DNA of 64,000 bases from Paramyrothecium sp. XJ0827 (taxonomy: Eukaryota; Ascomycota; Sordariomycetes; Hypocreales; Stachybotryaceae). A model generated the notes under the pieces. That model was not told where the DNA came from. It made no database searches and saw only the letters and a program-made list of their open reading frames with translations. This document shows, in pieces, positions 22,385-35,217 of this stretch; positions within the stretch are counted from its first letter, which is position 1; each line of letters opens with the position of its first letter. The position numbers were made by a program, and so were the translations under genes. The stretch covers positions 3,100,001 to 3,164,000 of the forward strand of contig JAJFPB010000007.1 of assembly GCA_020881915.1 (NCBI GenBank), written 5' to 3'.

Positions 22385-22963
22385 TTATACGGCCCCTGCA
22401 ATCTCTCCCACCACCTCCTCCACGTTCCGTACCAGCTGCTTCGCGGCGACCGCCGTCAGCACGATCATCTCCAGGTAGTAGCCGTCGCACGGGACGAAGA
22501 CGAGCAGCTGCTTCTCGCCGGGGTTCGTGAGCCCGTTGGACTTGTACGCGGCGATGCGCCTGCCGGCCGGGTCGTGCAGGTAAAGCCCGAGCCCGAGCGC
22601 GTTGGGCTTCCACTCGAGGCGGCCGTGCTGCGGCGACTCGACGATGTACGCTGTGCTCGACTTGCTGGCGCGCACGGAGAGCGGGTGGCCGCGCAGCGAC
22701 AGGCGCTGCGTCATGCCCATGGTGGACTCGGCCATGTCGCCGACGAGGTTGGGGCGGTGCGGCTCCCCGACGTAGAGCGCCTTCCTGGACCCGTCGTCCC
22801 TGACGGCGTACACGGGGGGCTGCTCGGAGCCCTGGCCGACTGGTTGGACGAGCGTGAGGCCCGAAGCCTTGGGGGCCGGGCGAAGGATGAAGTGATGGGC
22901 TGCGGACCCGTCGCTGCTGGAGGCGAGAGCCCCGTTGAGGAGCTTGCTGATGTACTTGCTCAT
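22385..22963 (-). CDS. hypothetical protein, 192 residues (possibly tubby/LURP-like fold)
   Basis: Intron-less gene, start ATG at 22963. The product begins MSKYISKLLNGAL and has a Gly/Pro-rich pattern of short beta-strands: HHFILRP, PVYAVRD, ALYVGEPHR, AYIVES, LGLGLYLHD. This alternation resembles fungal proteins with a tubby C-terminal-like (LURP-one) fold, but no diagnostic motif is present, so I treat it as unknown. A hydrophobic stretch LLVFVPCDGYYLEMIVLTAV is near the C-terminus. Codon use is GC-rich and regular, which supports real coding. Confidence 0.7.
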   Translation of the reverse strand: MSKYISKLLNGALASSSDGSAAHHFILRPAPKASGLTLVQPVGQGSEQPPVYAVRDDGSRKALYVGEPHRPNLVGDMAESTMGMTQRLSLRGHPLSVRASKSSTAYIVESPQHGRLEWKPNALGLGLYLHDPAGRRIAAYKSNGLTNPGEKQLLVFVPCDGYYLEMIVLTAVAAKQLVRNVEEVVGEIAGAV

Positions 22964-24059
22964 TGCTGGCGCGCGCCGGCACCGCGGGGGAATGCAGGAT
23001 AGCGAATCGAGCCGAGTCTTGGCCTGGTTCTTACTTGGTGGCGAAGTGAGCCCGTCGAAATTTCTGGACGGTATTTGGTCTTGCTGCCTTGTCTCTCCTT
23101 GTTGACCTCCCGGTGCCTAACGAGACGTCCCTTTCCTTTTATCATTTTGCTCCGGCATGTGTCACGGCCCTCGGGCGCGCGTCATCCTGCGAGTCGCTGA
23201 TCAACCTAAGCCGGCCTCGTGGCTGTCCAGGCGATGCCCTCCAATCTCGATCGAGATTCTGGGTTGTCTTACCTGTTGCAAGCCGCCGTCGAACAGGGCA
23301 GTGCTCCTCCTTATGAAGCGTGCAGGAGCCGAGAGCCACGGGTCGCCGCGGGGCCCCGCCGACGGCCCCATCTTTCAACGTCCCAGCAGCGTGTGCCCGG
23401 GTGCCGGCCGCCATTCCCAATCGGGCAAAATGGTGCGCCGTCACTTGGCGGTGGGCCCCCAAAGGGCTGACTGTCCCCTGTCGTTTGGGGGCCATGCAAG
23501 TCGTGATAGGGCAGCACCACATGCTTATGGATCATCTAAGCAGCGCTCCCTCCCCACTGCGCCTCTCATCTGGAGACTAATCTGACCTCTCCTGGAGAAC
23601 CGTCCAATTATAGGCCTCCTCCCTCAACGGGGTCGCCTGGTCGCACGCAGATTTAAGACTATGTAATGGGCTCGAACCCATCTCCTCCTGCTGGGCTTAA
23701 ATTGAAAAAGGTCAGAGAGGAGCAGAGCAGAGCACGCCGACCTAGAAAGTCTGAAACTCTGAAGCCATCGCCCTCCCCTCCCCATCAGATCAGACGAGAA
23801 ACTCGCAAACTTGCACATCTAGACTGGGGTTGTGCCTTGCAGTAGCTGCAGCTGGTGTGACGACGCAAGGTCTCGCTGCTGGAACTGTGCACCGCGCGGT
23901 GCCGTCACCGGTCTAGAGACCCTCCAATTATCCTCTCGTGCCTCTGCGGTTGGTTGACGTCGCATTGCTCGATCAGGCATAACCAGGCGCCGCGCTGAAC
24001 GTGCCGCTCCCCTCCAGCCCTACAGCACTCTCCTCTATCCAGCCATCAAGAGCGTCGCC
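22964..24059. other. divergent promoter region without genes
   Basis: About 1.1 kb between the hypothetical gene on the minus strand and the second Zn2Cys6 gene. A T-loop-like sequence at about 23668-23688 does not extend into a tRNA. No other feature recognised. Confidence 0.5.
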
Positions 24060-25755
24060 ATGCCAGGGGTTCCGTCCGGCCGGGGCTGCGAGGCGTGCCG
24101 CAAGCAGAAGAAGAAGGTCAGTCCCGCATTGCATCCCAATCCCCCGTAGGACCCCAGCCCGTCCGAACCGCTCTAACCCGTGACCGTTGCTCTGGCCAGT
24201 GCGACCAAGGCAAGCCTGCATGCAGTAGATGTGCGCGCCTCCAGATCGAGTGTGTGGGCGCCGGCGTGCAGCGGTTCCAATTTAAGGAACACCGGCTGGG
24301 CCCGCGCCAGGCCACGACTAACACTGGTATCGAGCCCGTCTCGGCTCTGATTCAGCAGCCCCGTGCCTCCCACACAATCAAGGTATCCTATGACTTCATG
24401 GCCGCGTTCAACCAGGACGATCTCCGCTATGACCTGATCGCCTATGGCCCCTTCCTACAGGGTATCCCCAGACGCCTGGGCCAAAGCGCAGCCTTGGACG
24501 CCTCTGCTTCGGCCGTTGTCACGGCTCTAGGAGCGTACCGCAGGGGGAGACGTGCCGACCCCGAGGCTCTGTCAAGCTATGGCCGGGCCCTCGCCGCCTT
24601 GAGAGCTGCTCTTGGCAACCCAGCCACAGCTGGAGCCCCGGACACTCTGTGCTCCATCTACCTCATCATTATTAGTCAGGTATTGCTCAATTCTCTCTTG
24701 CCCTTTTGGGGGTTTGGCATCCAATCCACTCATCCTCTTGGGTTCATGCGATTGCCAACGCCCTACTGTTGGTCATGATCTCACCGCTTACATCTCTCGC
24801 TTGCAGGGTTGGTTAGGTTCAGAGGACATCAAGTCGCTTCAACATGGAGAGGCAATAGCGTTCATCTTGAAGAGCGCGTCCGCTCAAGATTTCCAGGGCG
24901 AATTCGAGAATTACCTGATCCTGACTTTGGTTGTTCCAGTGGTAAGTCTCCGCCCATCCTCACAACTCGTCAGCCAACCGATAAAGGTCAGAAACATCGA
25001 CAGCTAACATGGAGTCTCCGGCGTAGATTCTGGAAGCTTTGATGAACCCCAAAATCATCCTGGGGTCCTGGCTCGACAAGCTTCTGGATAAGTTTATGCA
25101 GGGCAAATTCGCCGGCACGTTCGCAACCAAGTTTCCGAGCTGCAGCATACGCACTATTGCCCGGGTGCCGGGTATCATGCGAGATCCCATTCGTCACCTC
25201 CCATACATCGCGTTTGCCTATGACTCGGTGCGGGTTGATGTAGCCAACATGAGGGAGACGTACGCTCGCGTCGAGAAGATGTACCTTGCCGGGGCCGATT
25301 CGGCCAAGGCGGCGCAGCAGAACATCCGGATGTACGGCAGCATGCAGACGATAGCGGGCATCATACTCACGGTGGGGATCCTCTTCGGCGGCCTCCTGGC
25401 GATTGACGACCCGAGCAAGACGGAGATCGTGGAGGAGGTCGCTCAGATGCGAAGGGAGGCGCTCGCTTTGTCAAAGGCGGCGGCGGTACACCGGCCCCTT
25501 GGGACGGGCTACATGACGATGGTGCTGCTCGTGGCTTGGTCGTCGTCGGAAGACCGCGAGGAGATGGCCGAGCTGTGGGATACCATATGCGATTACGCGG
25601 CAGACTTTCCGCCGGCGGAGTGGACGGAGGAGCCCATCTGGCTGAGGAGTGTGTTTGACACGGTGCGCCTGACGAGACTGGCGGAGACGACCAGCGGTGG
25701 CATCGAGGCCGGATCCGAGTTGAGTGTCGAGGCACAGTATTGCGTCGTCATGTAA
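24060..25755 (+). CDS. Zn2Cys6 transcription factor with DUF3468-type body
   Basis: Exons 24060-24116, 24200-24679, 24807-24941 and 25027-25755 give 466 residues. The zinc cluster is split by the first intron: Cys10 and Cys13 are in exon 1, Cys20, 27, 30 and 37 in exon 2; without this splice the motif is lost. The spacing is C-x2-C-x6-C-x6-C-x2-C-x6-C. The body has features of the large family of fungal-specific factors: FMAAFNQDDLRYD, GALGAYRRG-like LGAYRRGRRA, YLIIISQGWLG, and QNIRMYGSMQTIAGIILTVG further on. The last exon carries ALSKAAAVHRPLGTGYM. Targets are unknown. No metabolic gene cluster surrounds it; the next gene is a carboxylesterase 2 kb downstream. Confidence 0.88.
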
Positions 25756-27825
25756 GCAGTAGGCAGCAATAGAGGCTTGAATGTGATTGTGCTCCCATTC
25801 TCGACGTATAAAAGTACCCGAGGCTACCGAACACGCAAATGGCTGATATCCGTCCCGTTTCCAACGACATCTTTTGGGCATGCTTCAGGTCGAGGTGTGC
25901 ACATGTTCGGTTGCCGCACTGAAACATTCTCATAGATTCGCAAAGGCTCCATCTGCCAATAGTGTATCCGTACTCGACATGCTCACATGTCGCTCGACGT
26001 AGGCCAAGAGCAGCAGCTCAAGCGGCGTTCCCGGGAAGAAATTCATCCAGAAAACCTGTGGTACGACTGACTACCAAAGCGAATCATGCCGGGAAAAAAA
26101 GATTGTAGGTCGTGCTCGTGGGTCCAGTTTTGCTTTTCATTTCCGAGACGGAGCTTGCTCACGTGCAAACTCGTCCGGATCTTACTCCGTCTGGGCAAAA
26201 GAATCGAAAGGGGGAAGGGGGGGCTGAGCGCGCTGTGAGCGGGAACCATGTCGTTGACGCTTCCAAAACAGCCGCGGTCGAGGTCGATCCTCCCCCATTC
26301 GAGCTGAGTGAGACATGGCTGCGGCGGAAGCGCGCCCACGAGTCTAGCTTGTCGGTGTGCGAGGGCGCAGCACTATTGATCTGTACTAGACAATAATTTG
26401 TTTTTGAAGTGTTGTTGCGACTAAGCTTGGGCCGTCCGGAATGCCGAGGCCGAAGCCAGGTATGGGGCCCCGTGTACGTTGCGCAGCCCAACTACCATGA
26501 CCCGAAAGAGGAATCACGGAGCGCCGGTACTTCATTTTAATCGCACCACTCTGGGGGAAGAGCGCTCTTGCCAAGAGAATGTCACGGCATGCCTTTCATT
26601 GCGTCGTAATGGTGGCGGCTGCGCTTAAAAAGCAAGGAAGCCCAAGACAAAATGTCCCGAACAGTGAGCAGGGCCCGGGCCCAAGTGGGGCCCGTCCGGA
26701 TCCGAGCGTCCGCCGTCGCGGTGTCTCACAGGGACGCCCCAATCTTGGCAGCTTGACCGCTTAACTGCCAGATCTGGCTCATCAATCGTGCCAAGCACGT
26801 GGCTGTTGTTCTGCGCTCCTGTCATCCCGTCCCGTCGCAAGTGTTGTTCGGGATCATCTGGCAAATTCGTCGCAGATCCTCGGCTTCACCCGCTCTAGGG
26901 CTCATCACAGATGTGGAATCTTTGCACTGGCTGCGACAGCATCGGATCAAATCTGTGTCTCTGTACTTATGCCGGGGTCGGGGGTTTGTCGTTTGTCGTT
27001 TGATCGCAGGCACAAATGTTGTCCATGCGGTCATCTACCCGCAAACGTTGCGAACGGCACACAAATCATATTCGGGACTGTGTCCGACGTGTGGCGTATT
27101 ACAGCTGACCAGTCATTTGCACACGAAATGGATTAAACTCAATTTGAGGGTGTCCACGAAAACCAGCCGCTCCCGTGGGTTCCCGCACAAGAACTAGAAT
27201 GGAACGCTCCTCTGGTCGAATCCCAGGCCTATTTCGGGTTCATCCGCGGTGCTGGTTTCGAATCATCCGACGAAGCTCAGCCGAGCTATTGCGAAGGAAA
27301 TTGGAAACATCCAGGATGCTAAAAAGGTCGACATGGGAGATTTAGATACGCGGGCCATCTAGACATCCCGGGACATGTTGCGCACATGGCCATGGCTTGA
27401 CGCGCGCATGAGCCCCATCTGCCTGCGCCTCGTCATCTCTAATTCAGCCTCATAGCCGAACCACGGCAAATTGTACTCGATATGCAGGAACTCGATGGGT
27501 GCCCGCGAGCCGAGCGCCCTATTAATGGAATCCCGTGAGCAGCGGCCACCCCTCCCTGTTCGCTGGATCTAGATCCCTGGGTCGTCCCCATCCTCCGTCC
27601 CGGCCGCCAATATCATCCGGCAACTTGCAAGGGACCGCCAAGGCAAAGATCTTGGCGCAACAATGGGCTGGGCGACAGGTTCGCTGCGTTGAATATGTCG
27701 CGGCATGCTTAAAAGAGCTCTTGTGTCCTAACATCCCCTTTCTGTTGGTTGCTCCTCTGCATCATTATTCTGCGCTGTCATTCAAACAACAATCCTAACA
27801 CAAGTGGACCCGTCTACAATTCGTC
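25756..27825. other. gene-free stretch of 2 kb
   Basis: No frame has a domain, signal or splice pattern that I can support. The last few hundred bases should be the promoter of the carboxylesterase gene. Confidence 0.5.
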
Positions 27826-29715
27826 ATGAAGACCGATTCGTTCATGCTCTCTGGAGCTTTGTTCGCTCTGCTAGGCGTGGCGGCTGCAGATTGTCTGCCT
27901 CGGGTCGATCTTGGCTACGAGGTCCATGAAGCTCTGTCTTACAATGTAAGTTCACAGCGGGATCGTTTGTCTGCCTACGTTTCCAAACACGGTATCTGAC
28001 TACGTGCCTTGGTCAATGGACAGGAAACCACCGACCTCTATACCTTTAGCAACATCCGCTACGCGCAGGCTCCTGTGGGCGATCTCCGATTCAAGGCCCC
28101 TATTGCACCTACCGGCCGGAACACCGAGGTCCAACGCGGCAAGGAGCCCCGCGTATGCCCCCAAGGCATTCCGAGCTGGGGCATCGCCAGCTCCGAATTC
28201 GGCGAGCGCTGGATTCGCGATCAGCTAGATGGCTACAACTACACCGAGGCTCATGCGGCGGAGCTGCCTGTACTAAAAGCCGTCTCCGAGTCCTGGTTGA
28301 CCCTGCCGGGTCTGTCTGAGGATTGTCTGTTCCTCAATGTGGTTGTGCCAAAGAAGGTTTTTGACAGGGGCAAGAAGGCGCCCGTCTTCGTCTGGTAAAA
28401 CAAGCCGTTTCTCCGTGATAGTGTGACGCCCAGTGCTAATCGTGGCGGATGACAGGTTCCCAGGCGGTGGCTACATCTTTGGAAGCAAGGATGACCTCTC
28501 TGTTGCTGGCGAGCCTTCTGGCCTGATAGCAGCTAGCCAACGGGATGGCTCGGATGGCATCATCTACGTCGCCATCAACTACCGTCTTGGTGCGTTTGGT
28601 TGGCTTGCCGGGCCGTCCCTTGAAGCCGCTGGTGGTACCCCAAACGTCGGCCTCCATGACCAGCTCTTGGCCCTCAACTGGGTCCAGGAGAACATCCACC
28701 TCTTCGGCGGGAACCCTAAAGATGTGACCGTCGGTGGTCGTAAGTGTTTCACCCCGCAGCCATCGCGCATGCCCTGCAAGCAAGAAGGTCGAATTGACAT
28801 TTTCCCATAGTATCGGCCGGCGGTGGCAGTATCATGCACCATATTACAGCCCGGGGTGGTAAAGGGCGCTCTCCACCATTCAAGCGCGCATTCACCAATT
28901 CGCCTGGGTTTCTACCCGTGGTAGACTCCGAGGTCGCTGATAATACTACCGAGACATTCCTCAGCTTCCTCAACGTGGCAACAATTGAAGAAGCACGCAA
29001 GCTTCCTACGGAGCAACTCATTCGCGCCAACGCGGCGCACATCCTCTCGACCGACAAGAGCTTCGTCTTTGGCCCGGCCGTCGATGGTGACTACGTGCCG
29101 AAGCTGCCCTCCAAGCTGCTCAATGAGGGCCGCTTTCACAAGAACATCGACCTGCTGGGCAGCCATGTAAAATACGAGGGCGGCACGTATGTGGCTCCGT
29201 ACGTCGTGACGGACAACGACTTGGACGCCTACCTGCGCGTGATCCAGCCCAGCATGTCCGAGGACGAGCGCAAGCACGTGGCGCAGCTGTACCCGGGACC
29301 GGACGCAGCGCGCACAGTCTTCTTCAACGGCAACCTGGTGTTTGACTGCAACGTCGACTACCTTGCGCGCGCGGCCAGAGGCCGTTCGTACGTGTACGAG
29401 AACGCGGCGACGTCGCCCTTCCACGGTCTCGATCTCACGTGGATATTCAACGGAGGGGCGCAGAACGGCCCTGGCAACGCGGTCACCAGGCCGCAGGTGG
29501 ACTACCTGCAGGAGTACATTACCAACTTCATCAAGAAGGGCGACCCCAACGGCAAGGGGCTGCCGGTGTTCGCAGCGTACGGGAAGAACGCATCGAGTAT
29601 CGTGGTCGACAATGAGGGAATATATACTAAGAAGGCGAGCGCGAGTAATGAGAAGTGCAGGTGGCTCCAGGAGAAGCTGTATGCCAGCCTTGATTCTGAT
29701 GATTGCAAAGCCTAG
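27826..29715 (+). CDS. secreted type-B carboxylesterase/lipase
   Basis: Serine hydrolase of the alpha/beta fold (COesterase family), which cleaves carboxylic esters outside the cell or in the secretory path. Exons 27826-27945, 28024-28394, 28456-28739 and 28811-29715 give 559 residues. A signal peptide is plain (charged start, then [14 protein letters not shown]). Family marks: SEDCLFLNV (residues about 138-146), oxyanion loop PGGGY, and nucleophile elbow GGLSAGG with Ser260. Likely triad partners are Glu381 (GSHVKYEGG) and His463 (FHGLDL). The third intron splits the elbow codon just before the serine: C from exon 3 joins TA from exon 4. Substrate cannot be told. Start is the ATG preceding the signal peptide. 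Confidence 0.93.
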
Positions 29716-30863
29716 TGGTGGATCACGGGGAGCTGGATAGAGGCGCTGTTTTGATATTGTTTTTTGTAGATATTTTGTTCCGCCAAGTTATATATTTTGG
29801 CTTGGCACGCGCCAGTCGCCTCAGCCGCGGAATAGCATAGCCTTCTTAGTGCTCGAAACTGTTGCTCAACGAAACAAGACCTGATTAGTTTCCGTTCAAG
29901 TATATCGTCGCGTGAGATTTGGTTGAGATCCGGGATTGGCCCACTAATAAGAGTTCAAGGGTCCTCAAACGTCTCGCTCCAATCAAAGGCCGCAATGGGA
30001 GGGCTCTCGTGCCCCTTTGGGGTTGTTGCATCGACCAGCGCCACTAGCAGCTGGCAACAGCCTTCTTGTTCTCCAGCTTTCTTGGCTCGAGGCGAGCAGT
30101 GGAGAGGAGTCTTTCCCCCCTCTCGATGAAGTTGTTGGTGTGGAGATGATGAGGGCCGAGACAGCGCCGCGGCAAATACGGATACCTTACGTGCCTAGTT
30201 CCTCGCAGTGCCTGCGGCAGACGCGCTGCTGCTTGCGAGATATAATATCGCGTCCGCAGTGTGATCCACTAGGGTTTGCTCGCTGGACTGTGCTCGGGGC
30301 TACCGGAAGAGTCTTTTTCTGTCGTCCATGCCTGAACGAGTGTAGGTCTGTTGAGAGGGGGAGAAGGAGAAAAAAAAACAGGTGAAGCTGTCTTCAGTTT
30401 AGCTCTACGTCACTAGTCGGTTGTCCAGACAGACGGACCCAACAGCTACCACAGTGCTAGGAGACCACCGGAGCTAAAACGAGGGGCAGATTTGGGAAAC
30501 GAGGGGCAGCACCCGGAGCAGCTTTTCCAATCTGCGGGGTCTCGTGGAGAAACCAAGCAAGACACACGAGCCAAGGAACAGAGACAATCAAAGGGCAGAG
30601 ACCAAGAGAGAAAAACAAGCCGGAAAAGGGGCCACGAAACGAAGCTCAAACATTGACTCACCTTAAATCTCACTCTGACCGTTGCGCTTCGTCATCCCCG
30701 CGGACAGCTCCGTTCTGTGTTCACTCCTGCATACCTCACCCCAGCGCATCGTCAGTACGAGTGAAAGCCGCCGGTTGCCTCACCTCGTCTCCAGCCACTT
30801 TAGTGAAGAGCACACACGCGCGCACACACGACACCAAGGGGAACACGCACAAACAACGCAACC
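29716..30863. other. galactokinase promoter region without genes
   Basis: About 1.15 kb between the esterase and galactokinase, both on the plus strand. It should hold the esterase terminator and the galactokinase promoter and leader. No coding signal recognised. Confidence 0.5.
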
Positions 30864-32501
30864 ATGTCTGGCCCCGTCCCCGTCGCCGACTCCCTCGCGG
30901 ACATCTACCAGTCCGCCGCCCTCGCCCAGCAGGCGCCGCGGTGGAACGACCTCCTCGCCCGCTTCGAGAAGACGTACGGCCACCCGGCCAGCTTCATCGC
31001 CCGCTCCCCCGGCCGCGTCAACATCATCGGCGAGCACATTGACTACTCGCTCTACTCGGTCCTCCCCATGGCCATCACCGCCGACGCCGTCCTCGCCGTC
31101 TCCTCCCCCGCCGCCGCCCCGGCCTCCGACGCCTCCTCCTTCCGCGTCCGCATCGCCAACCTCCAGGACGCAAAGTTTCCCGCCAGCGACTTCACCATCC
31201 CCTTTGACGGCGTCCCCGAGATCGACTCGACCCGCTTCGACTGGGTCAACTACTTCAAGAGCGGCCTGAGCGGCGCTCTCGAGCTGCTGCGGAAGAAGAA
31301 GGGCCCAGACTTCCGCCCCCGCGACATGGAGATCGTCATGGACGGCACCGTCCCCGTCGGCGGCGGCCTCAGCTCCAGCGCCGCCTTTGTGAGCGCGAGC
31401 GCCCTGGCCGTCATGGTCGCCAACGGCGAGGAAGTCGTCGACAAGAAGGAGCTGACCGAGCTCGCCATTGTGAGCGAGCGTGCCGTCGGCGTGAACTCTG
31501 GAGGGTAAGCTGCCTCCCTCTGTCCATCCCATCCCATGCTGCCGTCGAGTACTAACCCTGCCACCAGTATGGATCAGTCCGCCTCGGTCTTGTCCGAGCA
31601 AGGCGCCGCTCTCTTCGTCTCCTTCAGCCCCTCCCTCTCCGCTCGCCCCATCCAATTCCCTCCCACTACCCCAGAACTGTGCTTCGTCGTCGCCCAGTCC
31701 TTCGTCACCTCCAACAAGCAGGTCACTGGCCCCATCCACTACAACCTGCGCGTCGTCGAGTGCAGCTTCGCCGCCGCCTACCTCAACGCCGTCCTCAACC
31801 CCCCCGGCACCCAGCTGCCCGCCGACGCCGGCCCGCTCGGCATCAGCCTCCACGGTTTCCACGACACCTACTTCCACCACGCCCAGCGCGACTCGGACTA
31901 CTCGGCGTCCAAGAGCCTGACCCCCGAGCAGGAGATCGAGAAGCTGCTGGCGCTGACCAAGGAGACGCTGACGCAGGAGGAAGGTTACACCCGCGAGGAG
32001 ATCGCCAAGGTGCTCAACGTGTCCGTCGAGGAGCTCGAGGCCCGCTTCGTGGCCAAGCTGCCCGTCCGCGCCGAACGCTTCAAGCTGCGCCAGCGCGCCG
32101 TCCACGTCTTCACCGAGGCCCTGCGCGTGCTTCGCTTCATGGCCCTCCTGGAGCAGCAGGGCGCCAGTGGCAACCTCAACGAGCAGCTGGGCGCGCTGAT
32201 GGATGAGACGCAGGCCTCGTGCCGCGACCTGTACGAGTGCAGCTGCCCGGAGATTGACCAGATCTGCGCCGTGGCCCGCGCCGCCGGCGCGTACGGCAGC
32301 CGGCTGACTGGAGCCGGGTGGGGAGGTTGCAGTGTGCACCTTGTGCCGGTGGACAAGGTGGCGGCTGTCAAGGAGGCGTTGGAGCGCGAGTACTACTCCA
32401 AGCTGGACCTGACGGAAGAGCAGAAGGAGGAGGCGGTCGTCGTGAGCAGGCCCGCGCGAGGCAGTGCTGTCTACATCGTCAAGGATGGCGCGAGCTTGTA
32501 A
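30864..32501 (+). CDS. GAL1: galactokinase
   Basis: Phosphorylates galactose to galactose-1-phosphate with ATP, the first committed step of the Leloir pathway in the cytosol. Exons 30864-31504 and 31568-32501 (intron GTAAGC to CCAG, 63 bases) give 524 residues, the usual fungal size. The galactose-binding signature GRVNIIGEHIDY is near residue 50; the GHMP-kinase ATP loop VGGGLSSSAA near 164-173; and the C-terminal GHMP motif LTGAGWGGC near 460-467. The gene is very GC-rich at third codon positions, which leaves long open frames on the other strand. No other Leloir gene is in the window; a Gal80-like gene is about 10 kb upstream. Confidence 0.96.
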
Positions 32502-35050
32502 GGTGAATAAGCTTATCGTATGTTGAAAACTACCAATCGGATATATATAATTATTGCTTGTTGGCGAAGGTGTAAATAGACATGCCCATTGCAAGGGGGA
32601 AGTTTATCTTTCATGAAACGTCTACGTTGGCGATGGTCACAAATGTACTGGTCGTGCCTTCTGGCCGGTCATTGTCTTGTGTAAGCCACTACAATAAGCT
32701 CTCCAAGCCGCGAGAACCCGACCAATTGTGACAATGCCAGCGGATGTTTATAGCATTGGCCATGTACTCTGGTGGAAGTTTGGTCAACGTGATGTGCACT
32801 GGCCAGCTTCACTCATGACAATCTTGTCGGCTATAGGGTAGTTCTGCTAGAGGTTCATTGATGGGCCATATCATCACGGTTGGTTCTACGTGTTTAATTA
32901 CCCTATCAGTTCTGGATGTTCAAGCTGTATGTAATTCCTCTTGCTTGACCGAAGTAAGAGCCAGATAAATTTGGGCGTTGAAATTACACAATTGAACATG
33001 GTAACTATGCAGCGATTTTTAGCTTTCATGATTAGCATGTGATAAAACATGCCTGATAGCTCAAACCCCAAACGGCATAGTAGACTGAGTTCTGGGCCCA
33101 CGGCACCGACTTCCCCGATGATGTACTATAGAGTTCTTGGCTGAACGATAAACGCATCGTAGTCGTGTACAGTCGTGTTGCTTAGAGCATCTGAGAATGG
33201 TGGAAAGTAGCCTTCATACTCTCGCTGTTGAAGTCAGCATACTGGTTGACCCAGACACTTGGTAGGAGGAACGGCCCGTGGGAGCGCAAGTAGTGCTGGT
33301 AACTGTACCGCGCAGTACCATGCCGATCGAACAGGGCGACTCAATCCATGACTGAGCCAGCAGCGCACCTTGCTGGGCCCAGGGACGAGACCTGGGCCTG
33401 TGCGACTGTTCCGATTCGATACCATCCGAAGGCGTCAGCAGCGCGAAAGGGAACACGGGCCAAGACACTCAAGTTTCTCAACATACTTTCTTCGCCTTTC
33501 CTCCCCTTCGAACATGTGTGTCAGCCCTGGAAGTCATGGAAATTACCATGAGCACCGGGCCAGCCACTGAGAGGACGCCAGAGGAAAAACGGGGCCCTAG
33601 GAGAGCTGAATGGCGCCTGCAGGGTCGCATTGGCTGCCCAGGGGAGTGGGACCGGGGTTGAGATTGGGGAACATGCACGCCGGTGGAGCCGCCGCGGAAG
33701 GTCTCGAAGAGCGATAAGGACGTCGTTGGTTGGTGTGGGTGGTGGACAGCCCAAAGTGACCCGGAAGCCCGTGTACGTACCTCTGGCCTCTGATAAGCCC
33801 AGCAAGGGCACGCTGTAACGTCAACGTACAGCATTTTACAAATGCGAAACAGGAAAGGCAACCCGCAGAGGAAGCGCTACGGGCTCGCAGTTTTTTTTCT
33901 TCTTCTGTTCCTCTCGAGGTTGGGGAAAAAATTGGGGTACAGCGTCGCCTTCTGCTGCAACGTGCTCGCGCCCCCCCGGAGACGGAAGGGAAACGTGCTC
34001 CGGGGGGACTCTCGGTCGGCGGGCATGCACAAGAAAGCTCACTGCAGCTCGCGAGAGAGACAGACTGCTACCCGGAATCTCGTCATTCCGATGGTTTGGT
34101 TGCGAGGCAGGATCTGGGCAGGGCTGCGAGGAGCAGCTTGACAGGCCCAGCTTGGCTCGCAGCACCCGGACTATTCAATATTACGGGGGGATGAAAGTGC
34201 ACGTCGTCGTCATGGCAGGGGAGGCTTGGCCCGTTGCACCTCGCCTCACGATCCCCCGTTGCGCGACTCTTTTTCCGTCGTCACAGTCAAAGGACACCGA
34301 GGCTCACATGACATGCGGGATACGTGACCGGAAAGGAAAGAAGCAAGCAATTGATGCATCCCGGCCATGACTGCTGCTCGCTGCCGCCATGGGTTTTTAA
34401 TAGTCGTCCTGTTCGCACGGCCTAACAAGATGCGGATTCCCTCCCGGTAACCCCCACGATTGGCGAAACAAGGCACCGGTGCTGTCCAGGCCAAGTAGCG
34501 GTACCTCTCTCCACGTATCTGGGCCCGGCTGGGCACGTACCGACTGCGGTGGGTGCGTTTCTTTGGGTTTTGGCCTGGGATCTCATCCATCACGAAATTC
34601 TTTCACCTAAAAGGACGACCCTTCCACCACCGATTGAGCCGACAGCAAAAAAAGAAGCACGCTACAGAGGACCCTACTCAGAAAGGTGAGCGCCTCCAAG
34701 ACGGGCAAAGTTCCCACCGCCCTTTTGTCCTTTGGACGCCACGACCAGACTATGGGTTTTTGGCTAGGAACAAGGCCACGAATAGAAGCCCGTGTGTGTG
34801 AGTGAACCGAATGCCACGGTGCGTTTGGGGAAATGCGTTTCGTCGCCGTGGTTGCGAGGCAGAGAGCCACTTCAGCTCTCATGTTGCTTTCGTAGGTGGT
34901 CGTGTCAATCCCCCCTCCTCAATTCCCACCAACGACAGGCCGACCGAGGCGGCGCAGGCATCATCTGCGACCGGCGAGAAGAATGCCAGAACATAAGACG
35001 ACACCACGGCTGCTTTTTCAGGTACCCGAGGCGGTGCGGCTGGCCCCAAT

Positions 35051-35090
35051 GTAAGGCAAGGCAAGGCATGGCAAGGCAAGGCATGTAAGG
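35051..35090. repeat. GGCAA-type pentanucleotide repeat
   Basis: Imperfect tandem copies of AAGGC/GGCAA, with GGCAT variants, over about 40 bases. It is flanked by GTAAGG on both sides. Confidence 0.7.
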
Positions 35091-35181
35091 TACGTGACCC
35101 TTTATCGAGACGTGTGCGAGCGAGCGTGTGATGGAGGGGAACTTTTGCCCTGCCTTATCTCTGGCCCTCTCCTCCTCACGC

Positions 35182-35217
35182 CCACTTCCACTTCCACTTC
35201 CACTTCCACTTCCACTT
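35182..35217. repeat. (CCACTT)6 microsatellite
   Basis: Six perfect hexamer copies in a row. Non-coding context upstream of the C2H2 gene; likely length-variable between strains. Confidence 0.9.

Noticed and set aside
23668..23688. T-loop-like sequence suggesting a tRNA on the minus strand
   Set aside because: The stem and TTCGA look right, but the next seven bases find no partner for an acceptor stem upstream and there are no D or anticodon arms.
30780..32594. A 604-codon open frame on the minus strand over galactokinase
   Set aside because: It is a shadow of GC-rich third positions in the galactokinase gene; it reads through the true intron and shows Gly/Ala/Val/Asp repeats without any domain.
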